Shown here one piece after another: positions 24,218 to 33,422 of a stretch of DNA of 64,000 nt; position 1 is the first letter of the stretch; each line of letters starts with the position of its first letter. A model generated the notes under the pieces. The model had not been told where the DNA came from. It saw only the letters and a list, made by a program, of their open reading frames with translations, and did no database searches. Both the position numbers and the translations under genes were made by a program. Source of the stretch: Mucilaginibacter gotjawali (lineage in GTDB: Bacteria; Bacteroidota; Bacteroidia; Sphingobacteriales; Sphingobacteriaceae); assembly GCF_002355435.1 (NCBI RefSeq), contig NZ_AP017313.1:2108001-2172000 (forward strand). The letters run 5' to 3'.

Positions 24218-26608
24218 ATGAAAGAAAGCGCCATAGAGGGGCAAACCTTGTGCTATCATTGCGGTAATGAATGTATTGAAGAACTCCATCTTGTTGATGC
24301 GAAACCGTTTTGTTGCCAGGGATGTAAAAGCGTTTATGAAGTATTAAATGCAAATAATCTTTGTAATTATTACAACTATAACCAACACCCCGGGGCAAAC
24401 AGGGCAATTGTTGATGCACGTTTTGAATACCTTGATAATCTGACCATTATCAGCGACCTGGTTGACTATTCGGATGATAAGATAACTATTGTAAGTTTTT
24501 ATATTCCTGCTATTCATTGCAGTTCCTGCATCTGGCTGCTTGAACAGCTTAACAGGATAAACCCTTCAATTCATTACAGCAGGATTGATTTTTTAAAAAA
24601 GCAGGTAACAATAAGGTTCAGTAATGCCGGAATAAGTTTAAGGCAGGTAGTTGAATTGTTATTTAATATTGGATACGAACCGGTGATCAGCCTGCAGGAC
24701 GTTATTAAGAAGCAGGAAAAGAGCAGTAAAGATAACCTGGTTCAAAAAATTGCCGTAGCAGGTTTTTGTTTTGGCAACGTTATGCTGCTAAGCTTTCCTG
24801 AATACTTTGGCCTTTCGGGCGTAGAGCAAACGTTTAAACATTTTTTTGGATGGTTAAATGTTTTGTTTTGTTTGCCGGTGGTTTTTTATAGCGGAACCGA
24901 ATACTTTGTTTCGGCCTGGAACAACCTCCGCAATAAAGTATTAAACATTGATTTTCCGCTGGCGTTAGGGATTGCTGTGCTGTTTATCCGCACAGTAACT
25001 GAAGTATACACCCGTACGGGCGCCGGTTTTGGCGACACTCTGTGCGGGCTGGTGTTCTTTTTGCTGATCGGTAAATTTGTTCAGCGAAAAACATATCATC
25101 ACATTTCATTCGAGCGTGATTACCGGTCATTTTTTCCCGTAGCCGTATCAGTAATTGAAAATGACGCGGAAATACAGCTTCCGCTGTCACAGCTACAAAC
25201 CGGGCATCGCATCGTCATCCGGCATAATGAGATCATTCCGGCAGACGCCATTTTACTGAAAGGGGAAGCTTTAATTGATTTTAGTTTTGTAACGGGCGAG
25301 GCAAATCCTGTAAGTAAAATACTGGGCGAAATCATTTATGCAGGCGGCAGGCAAACGGGGCAAGCTGTAGAGATGGAAGTAATAAAACCTGTTTCGCAAA
25401 GCTACTTAACGCAATTGTGGAATAATGAAGCTTTTGCACGCAGCCGCGGAAAAGATATGCAAACCTTTAGCCAGAAAGTGAGCAAATACTTTACCGTGGT
25501 ACTACTGGTTATCGCCTTCGGCACATTATTATATTGGTTGCCGGTTGATTATAAAAAAGGGCTTGCAGCTTTTACAGCAGTGCTTATTGTAGCTTGCCCG
25601 TGTGCTTTGGCTTTAAGCACCCCGTTCACCATGTCAGCAGCGCTGAGCGTTTTTGACAAGAACTTTTTCTACCTGAAAAATACAGCGATTGTAGAACACC
25701 TGGCCAGGATAAATGCCATTGTTTTAGACAAAACGGGTACGATTACAACAGGCGACAGCAAAACAATAAAATTTGAAGGCGCTTTAACCGGGCGGGAGAA
25801 ACAGCTGATCTATAGCGCTTGTATCAATTCCAGCCATCCGCTTAGCCGTATGATCTACACTCACCTAAGCGGGCATGAGCGTTTAAAAACAGAAGAATAT
25901 GCCGAAATTCCGGGGCAGGGGATCCTGGCGGTAGTTGACGGGCATTACCTGAGGATTGGCAATGCCAAATTGGTGCTTGGCCAAAATGAAGATGAAACGC
26001 AACTAACAAGGGTGCATATTTTGCTTGACAATGTTTACCTGGGATATTTTGCATTTATCCATCAATACCGCCAGGGGCTCGATAATATCAGTGAACTGGC
26101 GCCGCAGTACAAACTTTTTTTACTATCGGGTGACAAGGATCATGAAAAGTACGAATTGCTCAGGTTTTTCAAAAACCAGGGAGCTATGCATTTTAATCAA
26201 TCGCCACAGGAAAAACTCGATTTTATAAATTCCCTGCAGCAGTCAGGAGCTACGGTAATGATGATAGGGGATGGGCTGAATGATGCCGGCGCGTTAAAAC
26301 AAAGTGACCTGGGTGTTGCCCTTACCGATAATGTAAATAACTTTTCGCCCGGCAGCGATGCCATTTTAGACGGGCGCTCACTGATAAAGCTGCCGGTTTT
26401 TCTTAAATTCTCAAAAGACACAGTACATATTATCTATTTATCCTTCCTGATATCATTAACCTATAATGTAATAGGTTTAAGCTACGCGGTAACAGGAAAT
26501 TTATCGCCGCTGGTTGCGGCTATTTTAATGCCATTAAGCACAGCCACCATTATTTCATTCACCAGTATAGCCACACGCCTGGCTGCCAAAAGGCGAAAAT
26601 TGATATGA
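24218..26608 (+). CDS. ccoI: Copper-translocating P1B-type ATPase for cbb3 oxidase assembly
   Basis: The 796-residue protein belongs to the CcoI/FixI group, which delivers copper to the CuB site of cbb3 oxidase. The N terminus has a cysteine-rich metal-binding part (CYHCGNEC, then FCCQGC), then an HMA domain with HCSSC near residue 103. The sixth-helix metal site is CPCALAL, the actuator motif is VTGEANP, and the phosphorylation site DKTGTITTG has Asp504. The hinge GDGLNDAGALKQSDLGVAL is present. Eight membrane segments are expected. It overlaps ccoS by ATGA and has its own Fnr-like box upstream. Confidence 0.93.
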   Translation: MKESAIEGQTLCYHCGNECIEELHLVDAKPFCCQGCKSVYEVLNANNLCNYYNYNQHPGANRAIVDARFEYLDNLTIISDLVDYSDDKITIVSFYIPAIHCSSCIWLLEQLNRINPSIHYSRIDFLKKQVTIRFSNAGISLRQVVELLFNIGYEPVISLQDVIKKQEKSSKDNLVQKIAVAGFCFGNVMLLSFPEYFGLSGVEQTFKHFFGWLNVLFCLPVVFYSGTEYFVSAWNNLRNKVLNIDFPLALGIAVLFIRTVTEVYTRTGAGFGDTLCGLVFFLLIGKFVQRKTYHHISFERDYRSFFPVAVSVIENDAEIQLPLSQLQTGHRIVIRHNEIIPADAILLKGEALIDFSFVTGEANPVSKILGEIIYAGGRQTGQAVEMEVIKPVSQSYLTQLWNNEAFARSRGKDMQTFSQKVSKYFTVVLLVIAFGTLLYWLPVDYKKGLAAFTAVLIVACPCALALSTPFTMSAALSVFDKNFFYLKNTAIVEHLARINAIVLDKTGTITTGDSKTIKFEGALTGREKQLIYSACINSSHPLSRMIYTHLSGHERLKTEEYAEIPGQGILAVVDGHYLRIGNAKLVLGQNEDETQLTRVHILLDNVYLGYFAFIHQYRQGLDNISELAPQYKLFLLSGDKDHEKYELLRFFKNQGAMHFNQSPQEKLDFINSLQQSGATVMMIGDGLNDAGALKQSDLGVALTDNVNNFSPGSDAILDGRSLIKLPVFLKFSKDTVHIIYLSFLISLTYNVIGLSYAVTGNLSPLVAAILMPLSTATIISFTSIATRLAAKRRKLI

Positions 26609-26796
26609 CAATAATATTTTTCCTCATCGGGTGCAGTATTTTGCTTGCCCTTGTTTTTTTGGGAGCGTTTTTCTGGGCGCAAAAAAGCGGACAGAATGAT
26701 GACCTGTACACGCCATCGGTAAGAATATTATTGGATGATGATGAAAAAACCAACGGGAATAAAACAAAAAGTGACGAAGGTCACCTTTTTGAGTAA
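26605..26796 (+). CDS. ccoS: cbb3-type oxidase assembly protein CcoS
   Basis: This 63-residue protein has one N-terminal membrane helix and the CcoS layout, with FFWAQKSGQNDDLYTPSVRILLDD after the helix. CcoS is needed for cofactor insertion into cbb3 oxidase. Its start overlaps the ccoI stop by 4 bp, so the two are translationally coupled. The Fnr-like box for ccoN lies inside the last 25 bp of this gene. Confidence 0.9.
   Translation: MTIIFFLIGCSILLALVFLGAFFWAQKSGQNDDLYTPSVRILLDDDEKTNGNKTKSDEGHLFE
26772..26783. promoter_or_regulatory. Fnr/FixK-like box upstream of ccoNO, inside ccoS
   Basis: TGACGAAGGTCA repeats exactly the 12-bp core of the ccoI box and is flanked by A5 and T5, making a longer palindrome. 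TAATTTTA (26829-26836, five of six -7 positions) ends 58.5 bp from the centre. The box falls in the ccoS coding sequence. Confidence 0.82.
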
Positions 26797-26866
26797 TTGT
26801 CATCATTCTGTCACCACAGGCACAAAACTAATTTTACGCCATTAAAAACAACTAATTAATTACTTT

Positions 26867-28996
26867 ATGCAACCCGAAAAATTTTACTATGACAACAAAA
26901 TAGTCCGGAATTTTGGTATTGCCACCATTATTTGGGGTATTGTTGGGATGACAGTGGGGCTGTTTATAGCTATACAGCTATATCATCCGGCCGCAAACCT
27001 TGACACCCAATACACTACCTTCGGCCGGATCAGGCCATTACACACCAATGCGGTTATTTTTGCATTTGTGGGTAATGCTATCTTTATGGGTGTATACTAT
27101 TCATTACAACGCTTGTTAAAAGCGCGTATGTTTAGTGATGTACTCAGCAATATCCATTTTTGGGGCTGGCAGCTCATTATTGTTTCAGCTGCTATTACCC
27201 TTCCGCTTGGATTTACCACCTCGCATGAATATGCTGAACTGGAATGGCCTATTGATATCCTGATTACCGTCATTTGGGTGGTTTTTGGTATTAATATGTT
27301 TGGCACTATTATCAAAAGGCGCGAGCGCCATTTGTATGTAGCTATCTGGTTTTACATTGCCACCTTTGTTACCATCGCAGTATTGCACATTGTTAACTCT
27401 ATTGAATTGCCGGTGTCATTAACAAAAAGTTACATGATATATGCAGGCGTTCAGGACGCACTTGTTCAGTGGTGGTACGGACATAACGCGGTTGCCTTCT
27501 TCCTAACAACACCTTACCTGGGTATGATGTATTACTTTTTGCCTAAAATGGCAAACCGCCCGGTGTATTCATATAAATTAAGTATCCTCCATTTTTGGGC
27601 GCTTATCTTCATTTATATCTGGGCCGGCCCTCACCATTTGTTATATACCACTTTACCCGGTTGGGCACAATCATTGGGCGTAGCCTTTTCAATTATGCTG
27701 ATCGCTCCAAGCTGGGGTGGCATGATCAATGGTTTGCTAACATTGCGCGGTGCATGGGATAAAGTGAGGGATGATGTTACTTTGAAATTTATGGTTGTGG
27801 GCTTAACCGCCTATGGTATGGCCACTTTCGAAGGTCCTATGCTTTCGTTGAAACAAGTGAACGGTTTCGCACACTTTACCGACTGGATCATTGCCCACGT
27901 ACACGTTGGCGCTATGGGCTGGAACGGTTTCCTTACCTTTGCTATTTTGTATTGGTTAATACCGCGAATCTACAAAACCGAGCTGTTTTCCAAAAAATTG
28001 GCTTCCATCCACTTCTGGATCGGAACACTCGGTATCTTATTTTATGTGATCCCTATTTATTGGGCAGGTTTCACCCAGTCATTAATGCTTAAGGAGTTCA
28101 CACCTGAAGGTTTATTAAAATATCCAAATTTCCTGGAAACTACTTTGCGGATTTTACCAATGTACGTAATGCGCTCAATTGGCGGTACGCTATATTTAGG
28201 TGGTGTTATTTTAATGGCCTATAACCTGTTTAAAACAATGGCACAGGGAAGCCTGGTTGCCAATGAAGCTGCACAAGCTATGCCGCTTGAACCATTGCCA
28301 CAGCACGTAAACGAGCATTCATGGCACCGCGCATTGGAACGCAAGCCAATTCAATTTATGATAATTGCGTTATTGGTAATTTTGGTAGGCTCATTTGTTG
28401 AACTGATGCCAACCTTAACTATCAAATCAAACATCCCTACTATAGCCAGTGTAAAACCTTACACACCGTTGGAACTGCAGGGAAGAGATTTGTATATAAG
28501 GGAGGGTTGTCTGGCTTGCCACTCGCAAACCATCAGGCCATTCAGGTCAGAAACTGAACGTTATGGCGAATACAGCAAAGCTGGTGAGTTTGTATACGAC
28601 CATCCATTCCTGTGGGGGTCAAAACGTATCGGTCCGGATCTTGCCCGCGAAGGTGGTAAATACCCTAACGCATGGCATTATAATCACCTGATGGACCCCC
28701 GATTAATGTCTCCCGGAAGTATCATGCCGAATTACGATTGGTTTATTACCCAAACGCTGGATACTTCACTAACAGCTAAAAAAATCAATGCGATGCGAAC
28801 TTTGGGCGTTCCTTATCCGGCAGGCTACGATAAAATAGCCAACCGCGACCTGGACATACAAGCCAAAGGCATAGCGGCTGACCTTGCTAAAAACCACGTT
28901 AAGGTGAGCAGCGACAAAGAAGTGATAGCCATTATCGCCTATTTGCAACGCCTTGGTACCGATATTAAAGCAGACAAATCAGCTAACAATAATTAA
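26867..28996 (+). CDS. ccoNO: cbb3-type cytochrome c oxidase, fused subunits I and II
   Basis: The 709-residue protein joins CcoN (about residues 1-480) to CcoO (about 500-700). CcoN reduces oxygen to water; its haem and CuB histidines are visible in IRPLHTNAVIFAF, WWYGHNAVAFF, GPHHLLYT and HFTDWIIAHVHVGAMGWNG. The CcoO part has one membrane anchor and one c-type haem site (CLACHSQ, with the axial methionine expected near SIMPNYDW). Fusion of these subunits is known in Bacteroidota. The gene heads an operon with ccoQ, ccoP, ccoG, ccoH and a SafE-like gene, and has an Fnr-like box 84 bp before the start codon. Confidence 0.95.
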   Translation: MQPEKFYYDNKIVRNFGIATIIWGIVGMTVGLFIAIQLYHPAANLDTQYTTFGRIRPLHTNAVIFAFVGNAIFMGVYYSLQRLLKARMFSDVLSNIHFWGWQLIIVSAAITLPLGFTTSHEYAELEWPIDILITVIWVVFGINMFGTIIKRRERHLYVAIWFYIATFVTIAVLHIVNSIELPVSLTKSYMIYAGVQDALVQWWYGHNAVAFFLTTPYLGMMYYFLPKMANRPVYSYKLSILHFWALIFIYIWAGPHHLLYTTLPGWAQSLGVAFSIMLIAPSWGGMINGLLTLRGAWDKVRDDVTLKFMVVGLTAYGMATFEGPMLSLKQVNGFAHFTDWIIAHVHVGAMGWNGFLTFAILYWLIPRIYKTELFSKKLASIHFWIGTLGILFYVIPIYWAGFTQSLMLKEFTPEGLLKYPNFLETTLRILPMYVMRSIGGTLYLGGVILMAYNLFKTMAQGSLVANEAAQAMPLEPLPQHVNEHSWHRALERKPIQFMIIALLVILVGSFVELMPTLTIKSNIPTIASVKPYTPLELQGRDLYIREGCLACHSQTIRPFRSETERYGEYSKAGEFVYDHPFLWGSKRIGPDLAREGGKYPNAWHYNHLMDPRLMSPGSIMPNYDWFITQTLDTSLTAKKINAMRTLGVPYPAGYDKIANRDLDIQAKGIAADLAKNHVKVSSDKEVIAIIAYLQRLGTDIKADKSANNN

Positions 28997-29008
28997 TATT
29001 TTCAAATC

Positions 29009-29203
29009 ATGTTTAGCCAGTATTTAGATAAATTTTCAGGAGGTCAGATCTATCTGATCTCCTCATTAGGGATATTCTTCGTGTTTTTCATTGTTGTTAC
29101 TATCCTTATGTTCAGGCTTAAAAAAGCTCATGTAAACTATATGAGCGATTTACCACTGGAAGAAGACAATACATCAAACACATTTAAACCATTACAGTCA
29201 TGA
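29009..29203 (+). CDS. ccoQ: CcoQ-like small subunit of cbb3 oxidase
   Basis: The 64-residue protein has a single membrane helix (about residues 14-36) and a short acidic tail with LPLEEDNTSN. Its place between ccoNO and ccoP and its size fit CcoQ, which stabilises the oxidase complex. It starts 12 bp after ccoNO and its stop overlaps the ccoP start by 4 bp. Confidence 0.85.
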   Translation: MFSQYLDKFSGGQIYLISSLGIFFVFFIVVTILMFRLKKAHVNYMSDLPLEEDNTSNTFKPLQS

Positions 29204-30093
29204 AATATTTCCGTATATTTTTATTGTTGACTTTAACAACATTCGGCGTGCCGGCATTTGCCCAGGACGACCATAGTTTACTGACTCCGGAAACGGAGAA
29301 TTTTATAGGATATGGCATTGTAGTGGTTGCGCTGCTGCTTTTCATTGTAGTAATGCTGGTTTTGCTCCGTACTTTCAAAGTACTTACCAAAATCATCATG
29401 AAATATGAAGGCCAATCGGATGAGCAGATAGAGGCTGAATTAAAACCAGGCAAACAAAAAGAAAGTAAACTCTGGCTTAAACTGCTCTCATTAAAGCCAA
29501 TGTCCGAAGAAAGCAATTTGCTGCTTGAAGACGAATATGACGGTATAAGGGAGTTGGATAACCCAACACCCGCCTGGTTTATGTATTTGTTTTATGGTAC
29601 TATACTTTTCGCGGTAGGTTACCTGCTTAATTACCACGTATTTGGCACAGGGCAGCTTCAATATGCTGAGTATAAAACTGAAATGGCACAGGCTGACGCT
29701 GCTAAAAAAGTTTACTTAAGCCACCAGGCCAGCCAGGTTGATGAAAACACAGTTAAACTGGTGACAGATCCAACTGTTCTTGCTTCCGGGAAGACGGTTT
29801 TCATGACAACCTGCTCTCCGTGTCATGGGGCACAGGGACAAGGCGTGGTTGGGCCAAACCTAACCGATGATTACTGGTTGCACGGCGGAAAGATCAATGA
29901 TATTTTTAAAACGATAAAATACGGCGTACTTGCAAAGGGAATGCCTACATGGGAAAAGCAATTATCGCCAAAACAAATATCTGACGTTGCTAATTATATC
30001 AAATCGTTGCACGGGACCAACCCTCCGGGAGCAAAGGAACCTCAGGGAACTAAAGAAACAGAAAGTGTAACAGCACCGGCACCAAAAGGATAA
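29200..30093 (+). CDS. ccoP: CcoP-type cytochrome c subunit of cbb3 oxidase, single haem
   Basis: The 297-residue protein starts with a signal-like helix (ending PAFAQ) followed by a second helix at about 38-62, a cytoplasmic stretch, and a third membrane helix near 125-148. The C-terminal cytochrome c domain contains one CSPCH site and one likely methionine ligand (KGMPTWEKQL). Proteobacterial CcoP carries two haems, so this subunit is reduced. The tail is rich in proline, alanine and lysine. It passes electrons from soluble or membrane cytochromes to CcoO/CcoN. Overlaps ccoQ by ATGA. Confidence 0.92.
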   Translation: MKYFRIFLLLTLTTFGVPAFAQDDHSLLTPETENFIGYGIVVVALLLFIVVMLVLLRTFKVLTKIIMKYEGQSDEQIEAELKPGKQKESKLWLKLLSLKPMSEESNLLLEDEYDGIRELDNPTPAWFMYLFYGTILFAVGYLLNYHVFGTGQLQYAEYKTEMAQADAAKKVYLSHQASQVDENTVKLVTDPTVLASGKTVFMTTCSPCHGAQGQGVVGPNLTDDYWLHGGKINDIFKTIKYGVLAKGMPTWEKQLSPKQISDVANYIKSLHGTNPPGAKEPQGTKETESVTAPAPKG

Positions 30094-30122
30094 AATCTCA
30101 ACTAAAAATATATTATACCAGG

Positions 30123-31493
30123 ATGGATGGACTATTAGAGGGTGCGAAAAGTGGTAAGCGGCAGTGGATATATCCGTTGATACGTAAAGGGCCATTTTAC
30201 AAATGGCGCAGCTGGATAAGTTATTTTTATCTTATCTTCCTGTTCTCGGGGCCATTTATACGGATTAACGGGCAGCCCCTGCTGCTGCTTAATTTTATCG
30301 ATCGGCAGTTTGTATTGTTGGGACAGGTTTTTTGGCCCCAGGATATTTTTCTTTTCGTGATTGCAACGCTGATATTTATTATTTGTATTGTATTGTTCAC
30401 CATTGCGTTTGGCCGCGTGTTTTGCGGCTGGATCTGCCCTCAAACCATTTTTATGGAAATGGTATTTCGCAAAGTGGAAGAATGGATTGAAGGTGACGCA
30501 AGGAAAAGAAAAAAACTTGATGCCGGCCCATGGACAAGAGAGAAAATTATAAGAAAAACAAGTAAGACGGCTGCTTTTATTATCATTTCTTTTTTGATTG
30601 CCAATACCTTCCTGGCCTACATTATAGGTAGCGAAAGTTTAATAAAAATTATTACTGAACCCATAGCAACACATGTAGTTGGTTTTATAAGTATTTGGGT
30701 TTTTACAATAGTTTTTTACACTGTATATAGCAGGATACGTGAACAGGTTTGTACCCTGTTTTGCCCCTATGGCAGGCTGCAGGGCGTTATGATAGATGAG
30801 CATACACTGGTAGTTGCTTATGATGATGTAAGGGGCGAACCCCGTGGTAAGATTGATAAGAAACACGATATACCCGGCCAGAAGGGTGATTGCATTGACT
30901 GCGGCCTGTGTGTTGATGTTTGCCCTACCGGGATAGATATCAGGAAAGGGACACAACTTGAATGCATTAACTGCACTGCATGTATTGATGTATGCGACGA
31001 GGTGATGGATAAAATCCACAAACCGAAAAAGCTGATAGGCTATTTTTCAGAAAACATGATCCACATGAAAGAGAAGCCGTCGTTTACAATCAGGATGAAG
31101 GCCTATACCGGGGTGATTGTTGTTTTGCTATCGGTGCTGTGCTATTTCATATTTACGCGCAGTGACCTTGATGTAACAGTGATGCGCAGCGCTGGAATGC
31201 TGTACCAGGAACAACCCGGGGGATACATCAGTAATATTTATAACGCGGAATTTATAAACAAAACAAATCAGCAGAAGAAATTTACACTTCAGGCTGATGA
31301 TCCATCAATAAAAATTAAATATATACAGGCGCCGGGTATAATGGGCAAAGAGGGGTCAGTTAAGGCTATATTTTTTGTAATGATACCAGCTTCAAAAATA
31401 CATGAAGCTAAAACAGATGTGCATTTACAACTGGTTGTTGGAAATAGAGTAGTAAAAACGGTTGAAACCGAATTTGTGGGACCAATAAATTAA
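30123..31493 (+). CDS. ccoG: Cytochrome c oxidase accessory protein CcoG (RdxA/FixG)
   Basis: The 456-residue membrane iron-sulfur protein has about five membrane helices, a NapH-like segment (FGRVFCGWICPQTIFMEM) and two [4Fe-4S] motifs in CIDCGLCVDVCP and CINCTACIDVC. CcoG is reported to reduce copper for insertion into cbb3 oxidase. The C-terminal part is an immunoglobulin-like periplasmic domain. It sits 29 bp after ccoP and 8 bp before ccoH. Confidence 0.93.
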   Translation: MDGLLEGAKSGKRQWIYPLIRKGPFYKWRSWISYFYLIFLFSGPFIRINGQPLLLLNFIDRQFVLLGQVFWPQDIFLFVIATLIFIICIVLFTIAFGRVFCGWICPQTIFMEMVFRKVEEWIEGDARKRKKLDAGPWTREKIIRKTSKTAAFIIISFLIANTFLAYIIGSESLIKIITEPIATHVVGFISIWVFTIVFYTVYSRIREQVCTLFCPYGRLQGVMIDEHTLVVAYDDVRGEPRGKIDKKHDIPGQKGDCIDCGLCVDVCPTGIDIRKGTQLECINCTACIDVCDEVMDKIHKPKKLIGYFSENMIHMKEKPSFTIRMKAYTGVIVVLLSVLCYFIFTRSDLDVTVMRSAGMLYQEQPGGYISNIYNAEFINKTNQQKKFTLQADDPSIKIKYIQAPGIMGKEGSVKAIFFVMIPASKIHEAKTDVHLQLVVGNRVVKTVETEFVGPIN

Positions 31494-31501
31494 TTAAAAC
31501 G

Positions 31502-31927
31502 ATGAACTGGGGAAAAGGAATTGTATTGACAATGGTGGCTTTTATGCTGTTTATTGTTACGATGGTGTATTTTATGTTTACAGCGCCTGTTGATGATTAC
31601 GACCATCAGTATTATGAAAAAGGACTCACTTTTGATAAAGATTATAACCAGGAAAAACAGGTGTATAAAGATCATGCGGTCCCTTTGATAAAAACGGATG
31701 CTGATAACTTAAAAATAACTTTTGCACAACAAGTTACCAGCGGAAAGGTGACATTGGGCCGCCCTTCCGACTATACGATGGACAGGGTTTATAATGTGAA
31801 AGTGAATGCGCAAAACGAATTTATTATCCCGCTTGAAAAAGTTAGCAGGGGCCACTGGTTATTGGTTTTTAATTGGGAGAGCAATCATAAAAAATATTTA
31901 TACCAGCAGGGTATAAACCTGAAATGA
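31502..31927 (+). CDS. ccoH: FixH/CcoH-family oxidase assembly protein
   Basis: The 141-residue protein has one N-terminal membrane helix (about residues 8-28) followed by APVDDYDHQYYEKGL, a pattern seen in FixH proteins, and a periplasmic beta domain. CcoH associates with the oxidase during assembly. The stop overlaps the next start by ATGA. Confidence 0.85.
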   Translation: MNWGKGIVLTMVAFMLFIVTMVYFMFTAPVDDYDHQYYEKGLTFDKDYNQEKQVYKDHAVPLIKTDADNLKITFAQQVTSGKVTLGRPSDYTMDRVYNVKVNAQNEFIIPLEKVSRGHWLLVFNWESNHKKYLYQQGINLK

Positions 31928-32613
31928 ACAGCAGCGAAATTGCATTTTTTATAGGTTTATTTGGCAGTGCACATTGCGTTGGCATGTGCGGGCCGCTTGC
32001 CCTTGCCGTGCCTTCTTTTCAAACCCGATGGTGGCTTGTAGTTGCCGACAAGTTGGTTTATAATTTAGGCCGTGTAATTACTTACACTTTTTTAGGTTTC
32101 CTCATAGGCTTTATCGGGCGGCAGCTATGGCTTTCGGGCCTGCAGCAGGGCATAAGCCTGCTGAGTGGCATTTTTATCCTGATGGCTGGCTTTTCAAGAA
32201 TATTTAAGTTAAGGCTATCCGATGGTGAATTTATGGCGAAAATGTTAGCCCCTTTTAATCGTTTGTTAAATTACGCGTTGCGGCATCGTGCGGGCAACCT
32301 GGTTGTAGGTTTGCTTAACGGATTTTTGCCATGCGGGTTTGTGTACCTTGCCCTTGCGGGAGCAATTAACGCAGGTTCGCCGTTAACGTCGGCGCAGTTT
32401 ATGTTTTGGTTTGGTATGGGTACGTTTCCATTGATGCTCATTGCCACGGTAAGTACCGGGTTTATGGGGCCTGCAATACGCCGGCGCATCAACAAAACAA
32501 TACCATATTTTATGATATTTCTTGGCTTTTGGTTTTTACTGCGCGGCCTTCAGCTCAATATTCCTTACCTGAGCCCGGCGGTATTCAACCCTGCCACCGG
32601 CGTTTGCCGGTAA
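31924..32613 (+). CDS. SafE/TauE-like membrane protein of the cbb3 cluster
   Basis: The 229-residue protein has six hydrophobic segments and the motifs FGSAHCVGMCGPLALA near the N terminus and NGFLPCGFVYLAL in the middle. Paired cysteines in the first and fourth helices are like those of DsbD/CcdA-type thiol-electron or copper-handling membrane proteins. Members of this group are often labelled sulfite exporters but usually follow ccoGH; a role in copper or redox delivery to the oxidase is more likely. It is the last gene of the operon. Confidence 0.8.
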   Translation: MNSSEIAFFIGLFGSAHCVGMCGPLALAVPSFQTRWWLVVADKLVYNLGRVITYTFLGFLIGFIGRQLWLSGLQQGISLLSGIFILMAGFSRIFKLRLSDGEFMAKMLAPFNRLLNYALRHRAGNLVVGLLNGFLPCGFVYLALAGAINAGSPLTSAQFMFWFGMGTFPLMLIATVSTGFMGPAIRRRINKTIPYFMIFLGFWFLLRGLQLNIPYLSPAVFNPATGVCR

Positions 32614-32712
32614 AACAGCTACCGTTCGATTTTGAAAAAGATAAAAGCCGTTTCTGCTCTCCGCGTTACAGCTTTTGAAATGGATGTAAAAGCCTGTAAT
32701 GATTTAACAATG

Positions 32713-32724
32713 TGACAATGATCA
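32713..32724. promoter_or_regulatory. Fnr/FixK-like box upstream of a small membrane protein gene
   Basis: TGACAATGATCA fits TGAY-N4-RTCA. CAACTTTA (32770-32777, four of six -7 positions) ends 58.5 bp from the centre, 23 bp before the start codon. Another -7-like candidate, TAACGTTG at 32752-32759, would place the box near -45. Confidence 0.65.
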
Positions 32725-32799
32725 TATTTTAACCTGAGGTGCGTCATGTGTTAACGTTGTAAAATAGCCCAACTTTACGTTAGTAAAATAAATCAGAAG

Positions 32800-33144
32800 A
32801 TGAGAGCAATTAAGATGCAAAAGCCGGTTTTTTGGCAACATAAGGCAGCGCCAGGTTCCTGGAATTCCGGTATTTTAGAGGATTTGATTTTTTCAGTTAA
32901 TGAAAGTTCAATAAGCAAAACTGCCTGGGTATATATCCGGATTGTTGTTCAATGTGTGCTTTTTATTCCATTGCTGGCATTATTGGTAACGTACTATCAC
33001 GCTCATTTTAGCATTGTTGCCGTTAGCTGCCTGGCATTTTTTACCAATATTATAGCTTGTTTGGATAGGCCCGCACGTGCCCTTACTTCGATAGTAGCCT
33101 TTTGTGTAATTGATGCCTTTGTGCTCGTCATCTTTTTAATTTGA
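32800..33144 (+). CDS. Small membrane protein of unknown function
   Basis: The 114-residue protein has an amphipathic N terminus of about 40 residues and then three hydrophobic segments (about 46-64, 68-85 and 95-114). I do not recognise the family. An alternative start is Met6 at 32815. It is a single-gene unit: an Fnr-like box is 76 bp upstream and a strong terminator is 45 bp downstream. Its place after the cbb3 operon suggests a link to microaerobic respiration, but that is inference from position and promoter. Confidence 0.72.
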   Translation: MRAIKMQKPVFWQHKAAPGSWNSGILEDLIFSVNESSISKTAWVYIRIVVQCVLFIPLLALLVTYYHAHFSIVAVSCLAFFTNIIACLDRPARALTSIVAFCVIDAFVLVIFLI

Positions 33145-33188
33145 TTGTTTTTTTAGTTCTAATAAGGTTAATTTTTAATGTTGATTTG

Positions 33189-33215
33189 AAGCTGTTGCCA
33201 GTAACGCAACAGCTT
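33189..33215 (+). terminator. Terminator of the small membrane protein gene
   Basis: A perfect 10-bp stem (33189-33198 with 33206-33215) with a 7-nt loop is followed by TTATTT. The stem sequence AGCTGTT is shared with the hairpin at 33511-33536. Confidence 0.85.
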
Positions 33216-33306
33216 TATTTATACCAGCCGTTTTTCTAAAGATAATGTGGTCAAAAATAGTTGGTAAAACATTTGTAACTATATTGATTATCAAATAAAT
33301 GTATTA

Positions 33307-33334
33307 AGTCAATTGAAAGTGGTTTCAATTGACT
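33307..33334. terminator. Strong hairpin with T run in a gene-free gap
   Basis: A perfect 12-bp stem (33307-33318 with 33323-33334) closed by the tetraloop GTGG is followed by T5. It is about 90 bp after an independent terminator, so it should end some other, short transcript begun between 33216 and 33300. AACATTTG at 33268-33275 (five of six -7 positions) is a possible start. Confidence 0.7.
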
Positions 33335-33422
33335 TTTTTCGTTTATGAAAAAGTGCTTCAAATCATGTTTTGCCTGTTTAAGGTCATGTTTTTGGCAGCA
33401 ACGGTATGTTATATTTGAATTG

